From Flavobacterium sp. UBA7665 (GTDB lineage: Bacteria; Bacteroidota; Bacteroidia; Flavobacteriales; Flavobacteriaceae): a DNA stretch of 64,000 bases. This document shows positions 9,122 through 18,463 of this stretch, piece by piece. Position 1 is the first letter of the stretch, and the number at the start of each line of letters is the position of its first letter. Both the position numbers and the translations under genes were made by a program. Location: NCBI GenBank assembly GCA_002483285.1, contig DLHP01000033.1:65979-129978 (forward strand), in the 5' to 3' direction. The notes beneath the pieces were generated by a model. The model ran no database searches. It saw nothing but the letters and a program-made list of their open reading frames with translations, and was not told the origin of the DNA.

Positions 9122-10264
9122 TTAGAAATTCAGTTTCATCCCTTCAGAAATCGTGGCGGCACCTTCTGTAACAATCAATTCATTAGCCGTAAGCCCGCTT
9201 AGGATTTCGGTGTAGTTGTTGGCCGATTGCCCCGTTTTTACCACCACTTTCTTGGCCACGCCTTTTTTCCCGTTGACTTGCTCGGCTACAAAAACAAACT
9301 GGTTGTTCTGGCCATCCTGCTGGATTACACCGGTTGGAACCACAAGCGCATTTTTGGCCGTATAGTCGATGATTTTGAGTTTGGCCACCTGGTTGGGACG
9401 CAACAAATTCTCGTTGTTGGGAACCGCTACTTCGATACTGAAGGTGCGGTTGTTGGGGTTGATGTTGTTGGCCACCTGGCGGATTTTCCCCACATAGGTT
9501 TTGCCAAGCGATGACAGCTCTACATCTACAGTAGTTCCCACTTTCAGTTTACCGATATACGATTCGGGAACCGACGTAGACACATACATATTGTTGAGGT
9601 TCACCACCCTAACGATGCCTTGTCCCGGCGCAACGACCGATCCTTTTTCTGTAATGATTTCATCCACAACACCCGTAAATGGCGCCGTGATTACCGTTTT
9701 GGCCAGTTGGGCCTTCACTTGCGAAACCGCTTTTTGTTGGCTCAACATATTGGTTTGTGCCTGCAAATACTGGATCTCCGACCCGATTTTCTGGTCCCAC
9801 AAACGTTTTTGTCTTTCAAAAGTTGTCTTGGCCAGTGCGAGTTGGGTTTCGAGTTGTGCCACTTGTTGGCCCAATCCGCCGTCGTCTATTTTACCCAAAA
9901 CCTGTCCTTTGCTCACTTTTTGTCCGGCAATTACGTTGAGCGCTACCAATGTCCCTGAAAACTGTGGGTAAACAATGAGGTTTTCTTTGGTATCCACATT
10001 TCCCTGCACTTCGAGGTAATGATTGAAAACCGTGTCTTGTACCGCCGCTACAGAAACAAGTGCTTCGGCAGCTTTTGTGGTGTCTAGCGTGGCCAAAGCC
10101 GCGTCGATTTTGGTGATGTCGGCTTGCAAAGCGCTCCTTTTGGCTTGGATGGCTTTGAGGTCTTTGGACGCGATGATGGCATCGATGCCCTGGTTGTCTT
10201 TTGGGCCGCAAGCTGCCAGCAAAAGTGCGGTGACGCTTAAGAGCAGTATTCTTTTCGTGGTCAT
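9122..10264 (-). CDS. RND efflux periplasmic adaptor lipoprotein (MFP)
   Basis: A 380-residue membrane-fusion protein. The signal ends in the lipobox LLAACG, so it is probably lipid-anchored. A helical hairpin (about 130-180) interrupts a lipoyl/barrel-sandwich domain (VYPQFSGTLVALNVIAGQKVSKGQVLGKID, later ITAPFTGVVDEI). A beta-barrel and C-terminal membrane-proximal domain follow. The ATG at 10264 gives the lipoprotein signal; the longer frame to 10294 adds ten unrelated residues. It bridges the pump (77 bases downstream) and the TolC-like channel (50 bases upstream). Confidence 0.92.
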   Translation of the reverse strand: MTTKRILLLSVTALLLAACGPKDNQGIDAIIASKDLKAIQAKRSALQADITKIDAALATLDTTKAAEALVSVAAVQDTVFNHYLEVQGNVDTKENLIVYPQFSGTLVALNVIAGQKVSKGQVLGKIDDGGLGQQVAQLETQLALAKTTFERQKRLWDQKIGSEIQYLQAQTNMLSQQKAVSQVKAQLAKTVITAPFTGVVDEIITEKGSVVAPGQGIVRVVNLNNMYVSTSVPESYIGKLKVGTTVDVELSSLGKTYVGKIRQVANNINPNNRTFSIEVAVPNNENLLRPNQVAKLKIIDYTAKNALVVPTGVIQQDGQNNQFVFVAEQVNGKKGVAKKVVVKTGQSANNYTEILSGLTANELIVTEGAATISEGMKLNF

Positions 10265-10314
10265 GATTGGATTGATTTTCTTATTTGGTCTCATTTTTAT
10301 AAGGGTTGCGATTG

Positions 10315-11682
10315 TTATTTGTTGATTACGGTTTCAAGGGTTGCTTTTTTGTTGATGATGTTCACCATAGACTGCAGGTAATTTTGCTGTGCGGTGTACA
10401 ACTGTCTTTGAGCCTCCGAGAAATCGAAGCTTGAAGACAAACCTTCGGTGAATTTGATCTGCTGTTTCTTTTCAATCCTTTCGGCTAGGTTCAGGTTGCT
10501 TTTGGCGGTGTTGAATTCCTCAATCGAGAACTCGTACTCGCTTTTGGCACTTTCATATTGCAAACGAAGTTTTTGCTCTGATTCTGTAAGTTGGGTTTTG
10601 GCTTGTTCAAAAGCAATCTTGGCTTGTTGCGTCCTTGAACTTCTGGCAAAACTGCTAAAGATGGGGATGTTGAGGTTCACGCCAAAGCTCGAGAAATTGT
10701 AGTATTTCTGGTTTTTGAAATAGAAATTGAAATCTTCATCAAAAGCATTGTAACCAAAATTGAGATTGGCCGAAAGGCTTGGCAACGCTTTGCTTTTTTG
10801 CAACTTGTATTCTAAGCGGCGTTGTTCCTTGAAATTTTCGGCAATCTGGTAGTTCACATTGTTGGTCATATTGAACTCGTCCTTGGCAAAAGCCATGTCA
10901 AGGTTGTTAACCGTTAGCTGGTCTAGCTTGTCGGTGAGAGTCAATTCATCGTTGATGTCAATCCCAACAGCAATCTTAAGCATCTTATAGGCAATATCGA
11001 GCGTGCGTTTGGTGTTGTTGAGGTTGCTCTCTAAAGAAGAAAGTGTGATTTGCAACTGCTCTACATTTTCTTCTTCAATTAAGCCGTTCTTGAAAGTCTC
11101 CCTGGTGTCAGAAAAGGTCTTCGATAAAGTGGCTTTGTTTTTTTCGAGAATCGCGATGCTTTCTTCGGCCAGCAAGACATTTCCGTAAGAACTAATGACC
11201 ATCTCCTTTACATCGGTAGTGGTTTTGCGTTTCATGTTCTCATAATATTTGAGGTAGGTTTTAGAAGCCTGCAAAGCCACAATATAAGAGCCGTCAAACA
11301 GCAATTGGTTCAAAGTAGCGCGCGCATTTACCGAATGTTTCGGGCTAAAGGCCACGGCAGCGAAAGTGCCCGCTGGAGCAGTTGGGTCTAAAAATTGCGC
11401 CGGAATCACAGAAAGCGGCACAGCTAGATTGTCGGTATAATCAACATTGGCGGCAATCTGCGGCAATCCACTCGCGGTGGTTTCCCATTTCTTTTGTTTG
11501 GCGGCTTCAATATCGCGCGCGGCGTTAATTGCGCTGTAATTGTGCTCTAAAGCGTGGCTGATGGCCTGTTGCAACGAAAACGAGTACGACTGTTTTTGCT
11601 GCAAACCGCCGGTGTTACCCGAGCCTTGTGCATTTGCTGTGAGTGCAAAAACAATACTGGCGAATAAAATGAACTGTTTCAT
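10315..11682 (-). CDS. TolC family outer-membrane efflux protein
   Basis: A 455-residue outer-membrane channel of the OEP family. After the signal peptide (FALTANAQ) there are two repeated coiled-coil halves: FSLQQAISHALEHNYSAINAARDIEAAKQ near residue 35, and the second OEP repeat from ~250 to the end. It lies between the TetR gene and the adaptor in a four-gene efflux operon. The Ser/Gly/Gln-rich linker after the signal peptide is unusual but short. Confidence 0.9.
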   Translation of the reverse strand: MKQFILFASIVFALTANAQGSGNTGGLQQKQSYSFSLQQAISHALEHNYSAINAARDIEAAKQKKWETTASGLPQIAANVDYTDNLAVPLSVIPAQFLDPTAPAGTFAAVAFSPKHSVNARATLNQLLFDGSYIVALQASKTYLKYYENMKRKTTTDVKEMVISSYGNVLLAEESIAILEKNKATLSKTFSDTRETFKNGLIEEENVEQLQITLSSLESNLNNTKRTLDIAYKMLKIAVGIDINDELTLTDKLDQLTVNNLDMAFAKDEFNMTNNVNYQIAENFKEQRRLEYKLQKSKALPSLSANLNFGYNAFDEDFNFYFKNQKYYNFSSFGVNLNIPIFSSFARSSRTQQAKIAFEQAKTQLTESEQKLRLQYESAKSEYEFSIEEFNTAKSNLNLAERIEKKQQIKFTEGLSSSFDFSEAQRQLYTAQQNYLQSMVNIINKKATLETVINK

Positions 11683-11703
11683 AGATTGATTGATATATAT
11701 TGG

Positions 11704-12285
11704 TTAAAGGTGTTTTTCTAATTCTGCGAGGCCTTTTTCGGTGGCAATGGCGCGGGTATGGTATTCAAGGATGGCGAGTTCGAGCTCCTGTGTTTCCTTC
11801 TCGCTAATCGTGTTTTCATTGACCTGGAACACAAGCGTGTAATAAAAGCGCGTGACAGTTTCTATGTTGAGGTCTTCGCGGTACAAACCCAAGGCGATTC
11901 CTTTTACAATGTTCTGTCTGAGGAAGGTGCTGCAGTCCTCCATCTCCTTGCACATCATTTTGGCGTGGATTTCGGGATAGTGTTTTTTAAGTTGGTACAA
12001 AGGCGAAGTATCGGCGGCCTGGAATAACGTCTTGAACATTTTGCGGATCTCGAAATTTTCTCGGATTGGGTTGTATTGCTGCGAGAGGATGTTCTCGATG
12101 GCTACATCAATGGTTTGGTGCATCGTCTCAACAGTTTCCTCAATGAGGATTTCCTTGTTGCCAAAATATTTGTAGATGGTTTTTTTAGAAATTCCCATTT
12201 CGGCTGCAATGTCATCCATGGTCACGCTTTTAAAGCCGAGCTTAAGGAACAGGTCTGTTGCTTTGGTGATGATTTTATCTTTCAT
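11704..12285 (-). CDS. TetR/AcrR family transcriptional repressor
   Basis: A 193-residue regulator with a typical N-terminal TetR helix-turn-helix (TMDDIAAEMGISKKTIYKYF, about residues 21-42) and an all-helical ligand-binding C-terminal half. It is the first gene of the efflux operon, 21 bases before the TolC-like gene. A 28-bp palindrome at 12329-12356 lies in its own promoter. The arrangement suggests ligand-relieved autorepression of the whole operon. The ligand is unknown. Confidence 0.92.
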   Translation of the reverse strand: MKDKIITKATDLFLKLGFKSVTMDDIAAEMGISKKTIYKYFGNKEILIEETVETMHQTIDVAIENILSQQYNPIRENFEIRKMFKTLFQAADTSPLYQLKKHYPEIHAKMMCKEMEDCSTFLRQNIVKGIALGLYREDLNIETVTRFYYTLVFQVNENTISEKETQELELAILEYHTRAIATEKGLAELEKHL

Positions 12286-12316
12286 TTTAGGGAATGCGTA
12301 TTGTTAAATTTTGGGG

Positions 12317-12359
12317 CAAAAGTAACATGGAAACTTTTAACACGAAAATAGTTTCCAAA
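12317..12359 (-). promoter_or_regulatory. promoter and probable TetR operator of the efflux operon
   Basis: A palindrome with perfect 7-base ends GGAAACT...AGTTTCC spans 12329-12356. It overlaps the upstream part of a promoter whose -7 element TACTTTTG is complementary to 12317-12324, 32 bases before the TetR start codon. Its size and place fit a TetR operator. Confidence 0.6.
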
Positions 12360-12393
12360 GTTTTTACATTTATTTAACATTTGATTTACACTG

Positions 12394-12424
12394 TTTGTAA
12401 TGCGCGGCGAATGCTGTACCTTAG
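12394..12424 (+). promoter_or_regulatory. promoter of the polyprenyl synthase operon
   Basis: TTTG (12394-12397), a 19-base spacer, then TACCTTAG (12417-12424), fitting the Bacteroidota TTTG-N19-TAnnTTTG form with one change. It lies 14 bases before the chosen ATG at 12439, so the transcript would have a very short leader. Confidence 0.5.
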
Positions 12425-12438
12425 CCGAAAATTTTGCT

Positions 12439-13413
12439 ATGCACTCGGTTAAACAGTATCAGGAGTTTATAACGGATTACCTTCAATCCCAACACTTAGG
12501 GAGGCAACCTGAAAATTTATACGCTCCCATCCAGTACATTTTAAGCCTCGGAGGTAAGCGGATGCGTCCCATTCTTACGCTGATGGCGGCAGAAATTTTC
12601 GACACCGATTACAAAAAGGCGTTGCCTGCTGCGCTGGCCGTAGAAGTCTTCCACAACTTCTCGCTAATCCACGACGACATCATGGACGATGCACCTTTAC
12701 GCCGCGGACACGAAACCGTACACGAAAAATGGGACCTCAATACCGGCATCCTCTCTGGCGATGCCATGCTGATCCTGGCTTACCAATATTTCGAGCAATA
12801 CGAACCTTCGGTATTTCGCGATCTTGCTAAACTATTTAGCAAAACCGCGCTCGAAGTCTGCGAAGGCCAGCAATGGGATGTGGATTTTGAAGGACGGGAC
12901 GATGTCACCATTGCCGAATACCTCAAAATGATCGAGTACAAGACGGCGGTTTTGGTGGCAGCTGCGATGAAAATGGGCGCCATTATTGCCGGGACTTCTG
13001 AGCAAAATGCCAACCTGATTTATGAATTCGGATGCAACCTCGGTGTCGCCTTCCAGTTGCAGGATGATTACCTCGATGCTTTTGGCAATCCAGAAACTTT
13101 CGGGAAGCAAGTGGGTGGCGACATCATCGAAAACAAAAAGACCTATTTGTACCTTAAAGCCGTCGAGTTTGCCTCGGCCACCACGAAAGAACAACTCTTG
13201 CATTTGTTCTCTATCCAACCCCAAGACAACACCGACAAGATCGAATCGGTCAAGGCCATCTTCAACGAAACCGGTGCATCCAAAGCCACGCAAGAAGCGA
13301 TAGCAGACTATACCCAACGCGCTTTCGAAACCCTCGATAACCTCAATATCGGTGCCGACAAAAAAGCCATATTGCGCGCCTTTGGACAAAACCTCATGGG
13401 CAGAAATGTTTAG
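12439..13413 (+). CDS. polyprenyl diphosphate synthase
   Basis: A 324-residue trans-isoprenyl diphosphate synthase that elongates farnesyl diphosphate for quinone side chains. Both aspartate-rich motifs are present: FARM in LIHDDIMDDAPLRRG (about residues 81-92) and SARM in LQDDYLDAFG (about 207-216). GGKRMRP near residue 40 is the usual substrate-binding sequence. The ATG at 12439 was preferred because a promoter overlaps the longer frame. The downstream membrane gene overlaps its stop by 8 bases. Chain length cannot be read reliably. Octaprenyl, heptaprenyl or similar products are possible. Confidence 0.9.
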   Translation: MHSVKQYQEFITDYLQSQHLGRQPENLYAPIQYILSLGGKRMRPILTLMAAEIFDTDYKKALPAALAVEVFHNFSLIHDDIMDDAPLRRGHETVHEKWDLNTGILSGDAMLILAYQYFEQYEPSVFRDLAKLFSKTALEVCEGQQWDVDFEGRDDVTIAEYLKMIEYKTAVLVAAAMKMGAIIAGTSEQNANLIYEFGCNLGVAFQLQDDYLDAFGNPETFGKQVGGDIIENKKTYLYLKAVEFASATTKEQLLHLFSIQPQDNTDKIESVKAIFNETGASKATQEAIADYTQRAFETLDNLNIGADKKAILRAFGQNLMGRNV

Positions 13414-14107
13414 ATTTTTTGAAAATGAATCGGGCCATTCGCAGCGGCAGTTAGTGCTGGCGTTTTCGTTTACGGTTTTTACGATTGTGGCACTTTGGAT
13501 TGACTCGGTTTTTTTTACGAATCATTATTTCGACGCCCGTCAAATCACAAATGTTTTGGCCGTCGGATATTTTGCGCTGCTGTTTCAGGCTGCGGGTGCC
13601 ACATTGCGCAAGCTCATGTTGGTGATGGTGTTGCTCTCGTATATCGGCGAGCTGATTTTCTGTAAATTGCTCGATATGTACGCTTACAGGACCAGCGCCA
13701 TTCCGCTTTATGTACCTTTTGGGCACGCCATTGTGTACGGGTCGGGCTATATTTTTGCACACACGCCTTGGGCAATCCACCATGAAAATGGCCTCAGGAA
13801 ATTTTTTGCCTTGTTTTTCATCGCACTGTTTCTGGCTGTCGGGATTTTTTTCAATGACTGGTTTTCGCTCGGTTTTGGAGCCTTGTTTTTTGTACTTTTA
13901 AGGCGCAAACGCTGGAACAACCTGTACTATTTTATTGCCCTTTGCGTGATTTTCATTGAACTGGTGGGCACTTATTTTGGATGTTGGGCCTGGGCCGATA
14001 AAACCTTTGGCGTCATTCCGGCTGCGAATCCGCCCATGGGCGCGGTTTTCTTTTATGCCGGAGGCGATGTGCTGCTCGCGAAAATCGTAAGCGCCTGGAA
14101 GAATTAA
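13406..14107 (+). CDS. uncharacterised polytopic membrane protein
   Basis: A 233-residue protein with about seven predicted membrane helices (for example LVLAFSFTVFTIVALWI, LMLVMVLLSYIGELIF, FFALFFIALFLAVGIFF, NLYYFIALCVIFIELVGTYF). The start ATG overlaps the end of the polyprenyl synthase gene by 8 bases, so the two are translationally coupled. The C-terminal part has an aromatic and glycine-rich stretch (GCWAWADKTFGVIPAANPPMG). I do not recognise the family. The tight coupling hints at a role in isoprenoid or quinone lipid handling, which is inference only. Confidence 0.7.
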   Translation: MFRFFENESGHSQRQLVLAFSFTVFTIVALWIDSVFFTNHYFDARQITNVLAVGYFALLFQAAGATLRKLMLVMVLLSYIGELIFCKLLDMYAYRTSAIPLYVPFGHAIVYGSGYIFAHTPWAIHHENGLRKFFALFFIALFLAVGIFFNDWFSLGFGALFFVLLRRKRWNNLYYFIALCVIFIELVGTYFGCWAWADKTFGVIPAANPPMGAVFFYAGGDVLLAKIVSAWKN

Positions 14108-14117
14108 TTAATTAACT

Positions 14118-14471
14118 ATGAATTTTGTGACCCCACAATCGGCCGAACTCCTCCTTTCTGAAGCCGAAAGCGAAAACCTCTACCTCAAACTCATCGCGCA
14201 ACTCAACAAGGATTTCAACCTGGCCAATGAAGCCGTCGATTTCCCCATGAGCACTACGCCGCATGAACTCAAGGTGCAATTGCATGAAAAGATTTACCGG
14301 CTGATTCAGTACAAATTCGCAGAGTACCTAAACCTACTGTACATTATTGACGTTCCCGAAGACCAAATCAAGAAACTCGACGGCTCGGACTTGGTGGCGC
14401 TTTCAGAACAGGTTGCTTTTTTGATTTTGAAAAGAGAATGGCAAAAGGTTTGGTTCCGCAATAAGTTTTAA
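14118..14471 (+). CDS. conserved hypothetical protein, soluble
   Basis: A 117-residue soluble acidic protein beginning MNFVTPQSAELLLSEAESENL. It has mixed helices, no signal peptide and no membrane segment. It lies 10 bases after the preceding membrane protein gene, in the same orientation, and probably shares the polyprenyl synthase transcript. I do not recognise a domain. Its even codon use and clean operon position support it as a real gene. Confidence 0.6.
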   Translation: MNFVTPQSAELLLSEAESENLYLKLIAQLNKDFNLANEAVDFPMSTTPHELKVQLHEKIYRLIQYKFAEYLNLLYIIDVPEDQIKKLDGSDLVALSEQVAFLILKREWQKVWFRNKF

Positions 14472-14514
14472 AACACCAGAATCCAACACTTCCGCAATCG
14501 CTAAATTTTGGAAT

Positions 14515-15012
14515 ATGCAAATCACCGCAGCCACCCACCAACACCTCGACAGCATCATGAACGTCATAGAAACCGCGCGCCAAATTATGCGTGAAAACGG
14601 CAATATGACGCAATGGGTAGGTTATCCTTCGGTTGAGGTGATTGCAGAAGACATCCATCTCAACCAAGCTTTCATCTGTTGGCAGGATGGGCAAATCGTT
14701 GGCTATTTTTGCCTGATTACAGGCTCTGATCCCGATCCGAATTATCGTGTAATCGAAGGTGGAAAATGGCTCGATGAAAAACCTTACGGCGTAATCCACC
14801 GGCTCGCTTCAGGCCGGCAAGTTAAAGGCGTCGCGCAAGCAGCGTTCGATTACGCGTTTTCAATTATTGACAATGTTCGTGTAGATACGCACCACGACAA
14901 CCTCCCGATGCAAAACTTCTTAAGGAAAAACGGGTTCACCTATTGCGGCATCATTTACGTCAACGACGGTACACCGCGCGACGCCTTTCAAAAACGCCAG
15001 GAAAACACTTAG
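14515..15012 (+). CDS. GNAT family N-acetyltransferase
   Basis: A 165-residue acetyltransferase using acetyl-CoA. The core is ICWQDGQIVGYFCLITG (beta strands 2-3). The acetyl-CoA pyrophosphate loop GRQVKGVAQAAFDYAF (about 101-116) has the R-x-x-G-x-A pattern. The end is NLPMQNFLRKNGFTYCGII (motif B). Substrate unknown. Its 3' end overlaps the convergent downstream gene by four bases. Confidence 0.85.
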   Translation: MQITAATHQHLDSIMNVIETARQIMRENGNMTQWVGYPSVEVIAEDIHLNQAFICWQDGQIVGYFCLITGSDPDPNYRVIEGGKWLDEKPYGVIHRLASGRQVKGVAQAAFDYAFSIIDNVRVDTHHDNLPMQNFLRKNGFTYCGIIYVNDGTPRDAFQKRQENT

Positions 15013-15542
15013 AAATAAACCCGCACAAACGGCATAAATGCATCGCCGTAAACAAAGTCATCCTCGCTGTACAGCACATTGTACCTTGCCCCAATCGTGA
15101 CATTCTGAACGCGGTAACCGGCACCTAGATACAAGGCGGTATTCCAGAAATTATCCGATCCGCGTGTGCCTGTAAAGTTTCTTGACACCCTTACTTGCTC
15201 TAGTTCGGCAGAAACTTGTACCTGCTCAATCGGGTTGAAAAGCCCAATCAAACTCCCGCCGTAAACGTAGGCTTCGTAAAAATTCTTAGACCGCAAATAA
15301 GCACCCTGCAAGCCAACGCCCGCAGAAAAATATGGGTTGAAATTGTAGATGGCACCCGGCGCAAGGCTCACGTCGGTGTAGCCCGAACCCACACTGACCC
15401 CGACACCGCCGCCAATCTGGACACGCTGCCAAAAATCGCTTTTTTGAGCCGCGTTGCTTTGTGCCGATACACCTTGTGAAATCACTATAAAAAAGAAGCA
15501 GAAAATGGTTTTAGAAAACCAAAAGGGAAGGCTGTTTTTCAT
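15009..15542 (-). CDS. outer-membrane beta-barrel-like exported protein
   Basis: A 177-residue exported protein with a signal peptide (FFFIVISQGVSAQ) and alternating hydrophobic beta strands ending in FVRVYF, a typical C-terminal outer-membrane aromatic. It has glycine-rich strands such as IGGGVGVSVGSGYTDVSLA and YLGAGYRVQNVTIGARYNV. It probably forms a small eight-strand barrel. It is divergent from sucA. Relatives may carry a 2-oxoglutarate decarboxylase label only through this neighbourhood, and nothing in the sequence supports an enzyme. Confidence 0.7.
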   Translation of the reverse strand: MKNSLPFWFSKTIFCFFFIVISQGVSAQSNAAQKSDFWQRVQIGGGVGVSVGSGYTDVSLAPGAIYNFNPYFSAGVGLQGAYLRSKNFYEAYVYGGSLIGLFNPIEQVQVSAELEQVRVSRNFTGTRGSDNFWNTALYLGAGYRVQNVTIGARYNVLYSEDDFVYGDAFMPFVRVYF

Positions 15543-15610
15543 CGTTCTAGGGGTTAAATTCGCAAAAGATAAAAGTATCTAAAAAAATTAAAATTGTACT
15601 GCATTTATTG

Positions 15611-15618
15611 TACTTTTG
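15611..15618 (+). promoter_or_regulatory. putative -7 element of sucA
   Basis: TACTTTTG fits TAnnTTTG. A TTG lies 14 bases upstream (15594-15596), closer than usual. It is 37 bases before the chosen sucA ATG. Confidence 0.4.
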
Positions 15619-15654
15619 CGTAACATTTTTACAAATCAGGACATTCAACACACT

Positions 15655-18426
15655 ATGGACAGGTTCTCCTTTTTAAACGCGGCTCACACCGAATTCTTCG
15701 CTCAATTATACGACCAATACCTAGAAAATCCCGATAGCATAGAACCCAGCTGGAGAAGCTTCTTTCAGGGATTCGATTTTGGTATAGCCACTTACAACGA
15801 AGAGCAGGCGGTTGCGCAAATGACCAACATCGCTACAGACAACCTCCAAAGCGGCCAGGTATCCGAGAAAGTTTTAAAGGAATTCAGCGTAGTGAAACTC
15901 ATCGATGCGTATCGTACTCGTGGGCACTTGTTCACCGAGACCAATCCGGTACGCGAGAGAAGGCATTTTTCACCTAGCCTTGAACTCGACAATTTCGGGC
16001 TCACATCAGCCGATTTGAACACCGTTTTTGACGCTGCTAAAATCCTGGGCCACCAACCCTCGACTTTACAAGATATTTTAGTGCACCTCAAAAGCGTGTA
16101 CTGCCGCCACATCGGCATCGAGTACATGTACATGCGCCATCCCGAGACCATCCAATGGATTCAGGACAAGATCAATGTCAATGACAATCTGCCCAATTTC
16201 AATCCGGAGCAGAAAAAACACATCCTTAGCAAACTCAACGAGGCGGTTTCTTTCGAGAACTTCCTTCACACCAAATACGTCGGCCAGAAGCGTTTCTCGC
16301 TAGAAGGCGGCGAAACCATTATCCCGGCGCTCGATGCACTCATCGAAGCCGCAGCCGAAAAAGGCGTAGAGCAATTCGTAATGGGAATGGCCCACCGTGG
16401 CCGCCTCAACGTGCTCGCGAACATTTTCAGAAAATCCACCCAGGACATTTTCTCCGAATTTGACGGTAAGGATTACGACCAGGAATATTTTGACGGCGAT
16501 GTGAAATACCACTTGGGATTGACCTCCGACCGAAAAACCTCTTCGGGGAAAAGCATCAACATCAACCTCGCGCCCAATCCATCGCATCTCGAGACTGTCG
16601 GTGCCGTGATTGAAGGTATAACGCGTGCCAAACAAGACCGCCATTTCCCCGACGACATGTCAAAGGTGCTGCCGATTGCCGTTCACGGTGACGCAGCAGT
16701 TGCCGGACAAGGCATCGTGTATGAAATCATCCAGATGGCACAACTCGACGGCTATAAAACCGGAGGAACCATCCATTTGATCATTAATAACCAAGTCGGT
16801 TTTACCACGAATTACCTCGATGCGCGTTCGTCGACGTATTGTACAGATGTTGCGAAAGTAACCCTGTCACCAGTCTTGCATGTCAATGCAGACGACGCCG
16901 AATCGGTGGTGCACGCCATGTTGTTTGCACTCGATTTCAGGATGCAATTTGGCCGCGACGTGTTCATCGATTTACTCGGATACAGAAAATACGGGCACAA
17001 CGAAGGCGACGAGCCGCGTTTCACCCAACCGATACTTTACAAAGCAATCGCCAAACACAAAAACCCACGCGACATTTATGCCGAGCAACTCAAGGCCGAA
17101 GGTATCATCGATGACAATTTTGTTAAAGATTTGGAGACCGGTTATAAAAAAGACCTCGACCAGAATTTAGAGGCGTCGCGTAAAAAAGAACTCACGATCA
17201 TCACGCCGTTCATGCAAAACGAATGGCAAGGATTCAAGCAGGTTTCAGACGATGCGATGCTGAGCAAAGTCGATACTTCTTTCCCTAAAGCAAAACTAGC
17301 TGAAATCGCCAAAACGATCAGCACGTTACCATCCGACAAGAAATTCATCAGCAAAATCGAGAAGCTCATCAACGACCGCAAGGTGATGTTTGAAACCAAT
17401 AAGCTCGACTGGGCAATGGCCGAATACATGGCTTACGGATCCCTGATGCTTGAAGGTTACGACATCCGCATTTCGGGACAAGACGTAGAGCGCGGTACTT
17501 TCTCGCACCGTCACGCCGTAATCAAGGTAGAAGACAGCGAAGAGGAAGTAGTGTTGTTATCGCAACTCAAAGACGCCAAAGGCAAATTCAGGATTTACAA
17601 TTCGTTGCTTTCTGAATATGCGGTACTTGGTTTCGATTACGGGTATGCGCTCGCAAGCCCAAAAACATTGACCATTTGGGAAGCACAATTCGGTGATTTT
17701 TCGAACGGTGCGCAAATCATGATTGACCAGTACATTTCGTGCGGCGAAGACAAATGGAACAACCAAAACGGGATTGTACTCTTGCTGCCACACGGTTATG
17801 AAGGACAAGGAGCCGAGCACTCTTCGGCGCGTATGGAACGCTACCTGCAACTCTGCGCCAAACACAATATGTTCGTAGCCGATTGTACGACGCCTGCGAA
17901 TTTCTACCACTTGCTCAGACGCCAGATGAAGACCGAATTCCGCAAGCCGCTTGTGGTGATGACACCCAAAAGTTTGCTGCGTGATCCGCGTGTGGTTTCT
18001 ACCGTTGATGAATTTGCAAAAGGCAGTTTCCAGGAAACCATCGACGATCCGACAGCCAACAAAAAGAAAGTCAAAACCCTCGTGTTCTGTACTGGAAAAT
18101 TTTACTACGATATTGCAGCCGAACGCGATGCTCAAAAACGCGACGATGTGGCGGTAGTCAGGATCGAGCAATTGTTCCCGTTGCCAACCGAACAACTCAA
18201 AGCCATCATCGCTTCATACCCCAAAGCCGACGATTTCGTCTGGGCACAGGAAGAACCCAAAAACATGGGTGCTTACAGTTTTATGCTCATGAACTTCGAC
18301 CTCGTGAAATGGAGGTTGGCATCGCTCAAAGCATACGCCGCACCAGCTGCCGGAAGTTACACCCGCGCCAAACGCCGCCACGCCGATGCCATTAGGATGG
18401 TGTTTGATAAGGACCTGTTCAGGTAA
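15655..18426 (+). CDS. sucA: 2-oxoglutarate dehydrogenase E1 component
   Basis: A 923-residue thiamine-diphosphate enzyme that decarboxylates 2-oxoglutarate in the TCA cycle and succinylates the lipoyl group of E2. The N-terminus (FLNAAHTEFFAQLYDQYLENPDSIEPSW) matches the OGDH N-terminal helix that contacts the complex. MGMAHRGRLNVLANI (about 239-253) and the ThDP region GDAAVAGQGIVYE follow. The C-terminal transketolase half contains LLPHGYEGQGAEHSSARMER. Length is typical. The ATG at 15655 lies beyond the promoter-like element. Its E2 partner lies downstream, separated by a secreted Kelch protein gene. Confidence 0.96.
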   Translation: MDRFSFLNAAHTEFFAQLYDQYLENPDSIEPSWRSFFQGFDFGIATYNEEQAVAQMTNIATDNLQSGQVSEKVLKEFSVVKLIDAYRTRGHLFTETNPVRERRHFSPSLELDNFGLTSADLNTVFDAAKILGHQPSTLQDILVHLKSVYCRHIGIEYMYMRHPETIQWIQDKINVNDNLPNFNPEQKKHILSKLNEAVSFENFLHTKYVGQKRFSLEGGETIIPALDALIEAAAEKGVEQFVMGMAHRGRLNVLANIFRKSTQDIFSEFDGKDYDQEYFDGDVKYHLGLTSDRKTSSGKSININLAPNPSHLETVGAVIEGITRAKQDRHFPDDMSKVLPIAVHGDAAVAGQGIVYEIIQMAQLDGYKTGGTIHLIINNQVGFTTNYLDARSSTYCTDVAKVTLSPVLHVNADDAESVVHAMLFALDFRMQFGRDVFIDLLGYRKYGHNEGDEPRFTQPILYKAIAKHKNPRDIYAEQLKAEGIIDDNFVKDLETGYKKDLDQNLEASRKKELTIITPFMQNEWQGFKQVSDDAMLSKVDTSFPKAKLAEIAKTISTLPSDKKFISKIEKLINDRKVMFETNKLDWAMAEYMAYGSLMLEGYDIRISGQDVERGTFSHRHAVIKVEDSEEEVVLLSQLKDAKGKFRIYNSLLSEYAVLGFDYGYALASPKTLTIWEAQFGDFSNGAQIMIDQYISCGEDKWNNQNGIVLLLPHGYEGQGAEHSSARMERYLQLCAKHNMFVADCTTPANFYHLLRRQMKTEFRKPLVVMTPKSLLRDPRVVSTVDEFAKGSFQETIDDPTANKKKVKTLVFCTGKFYYDIAAERDAQKRDDVAVVRIEQLFPLPTEQLKAIIASYPKADDFVWAQEEPKNMGAYSFMLMNFDLVKWRLASLKAYAAPAAGSYTRAKRRHADAIRMVFDKDLFR

Positions 18427-18463
18427 TTGCCGACAAAATAAACAAACAATCAAAACCCTAGAC

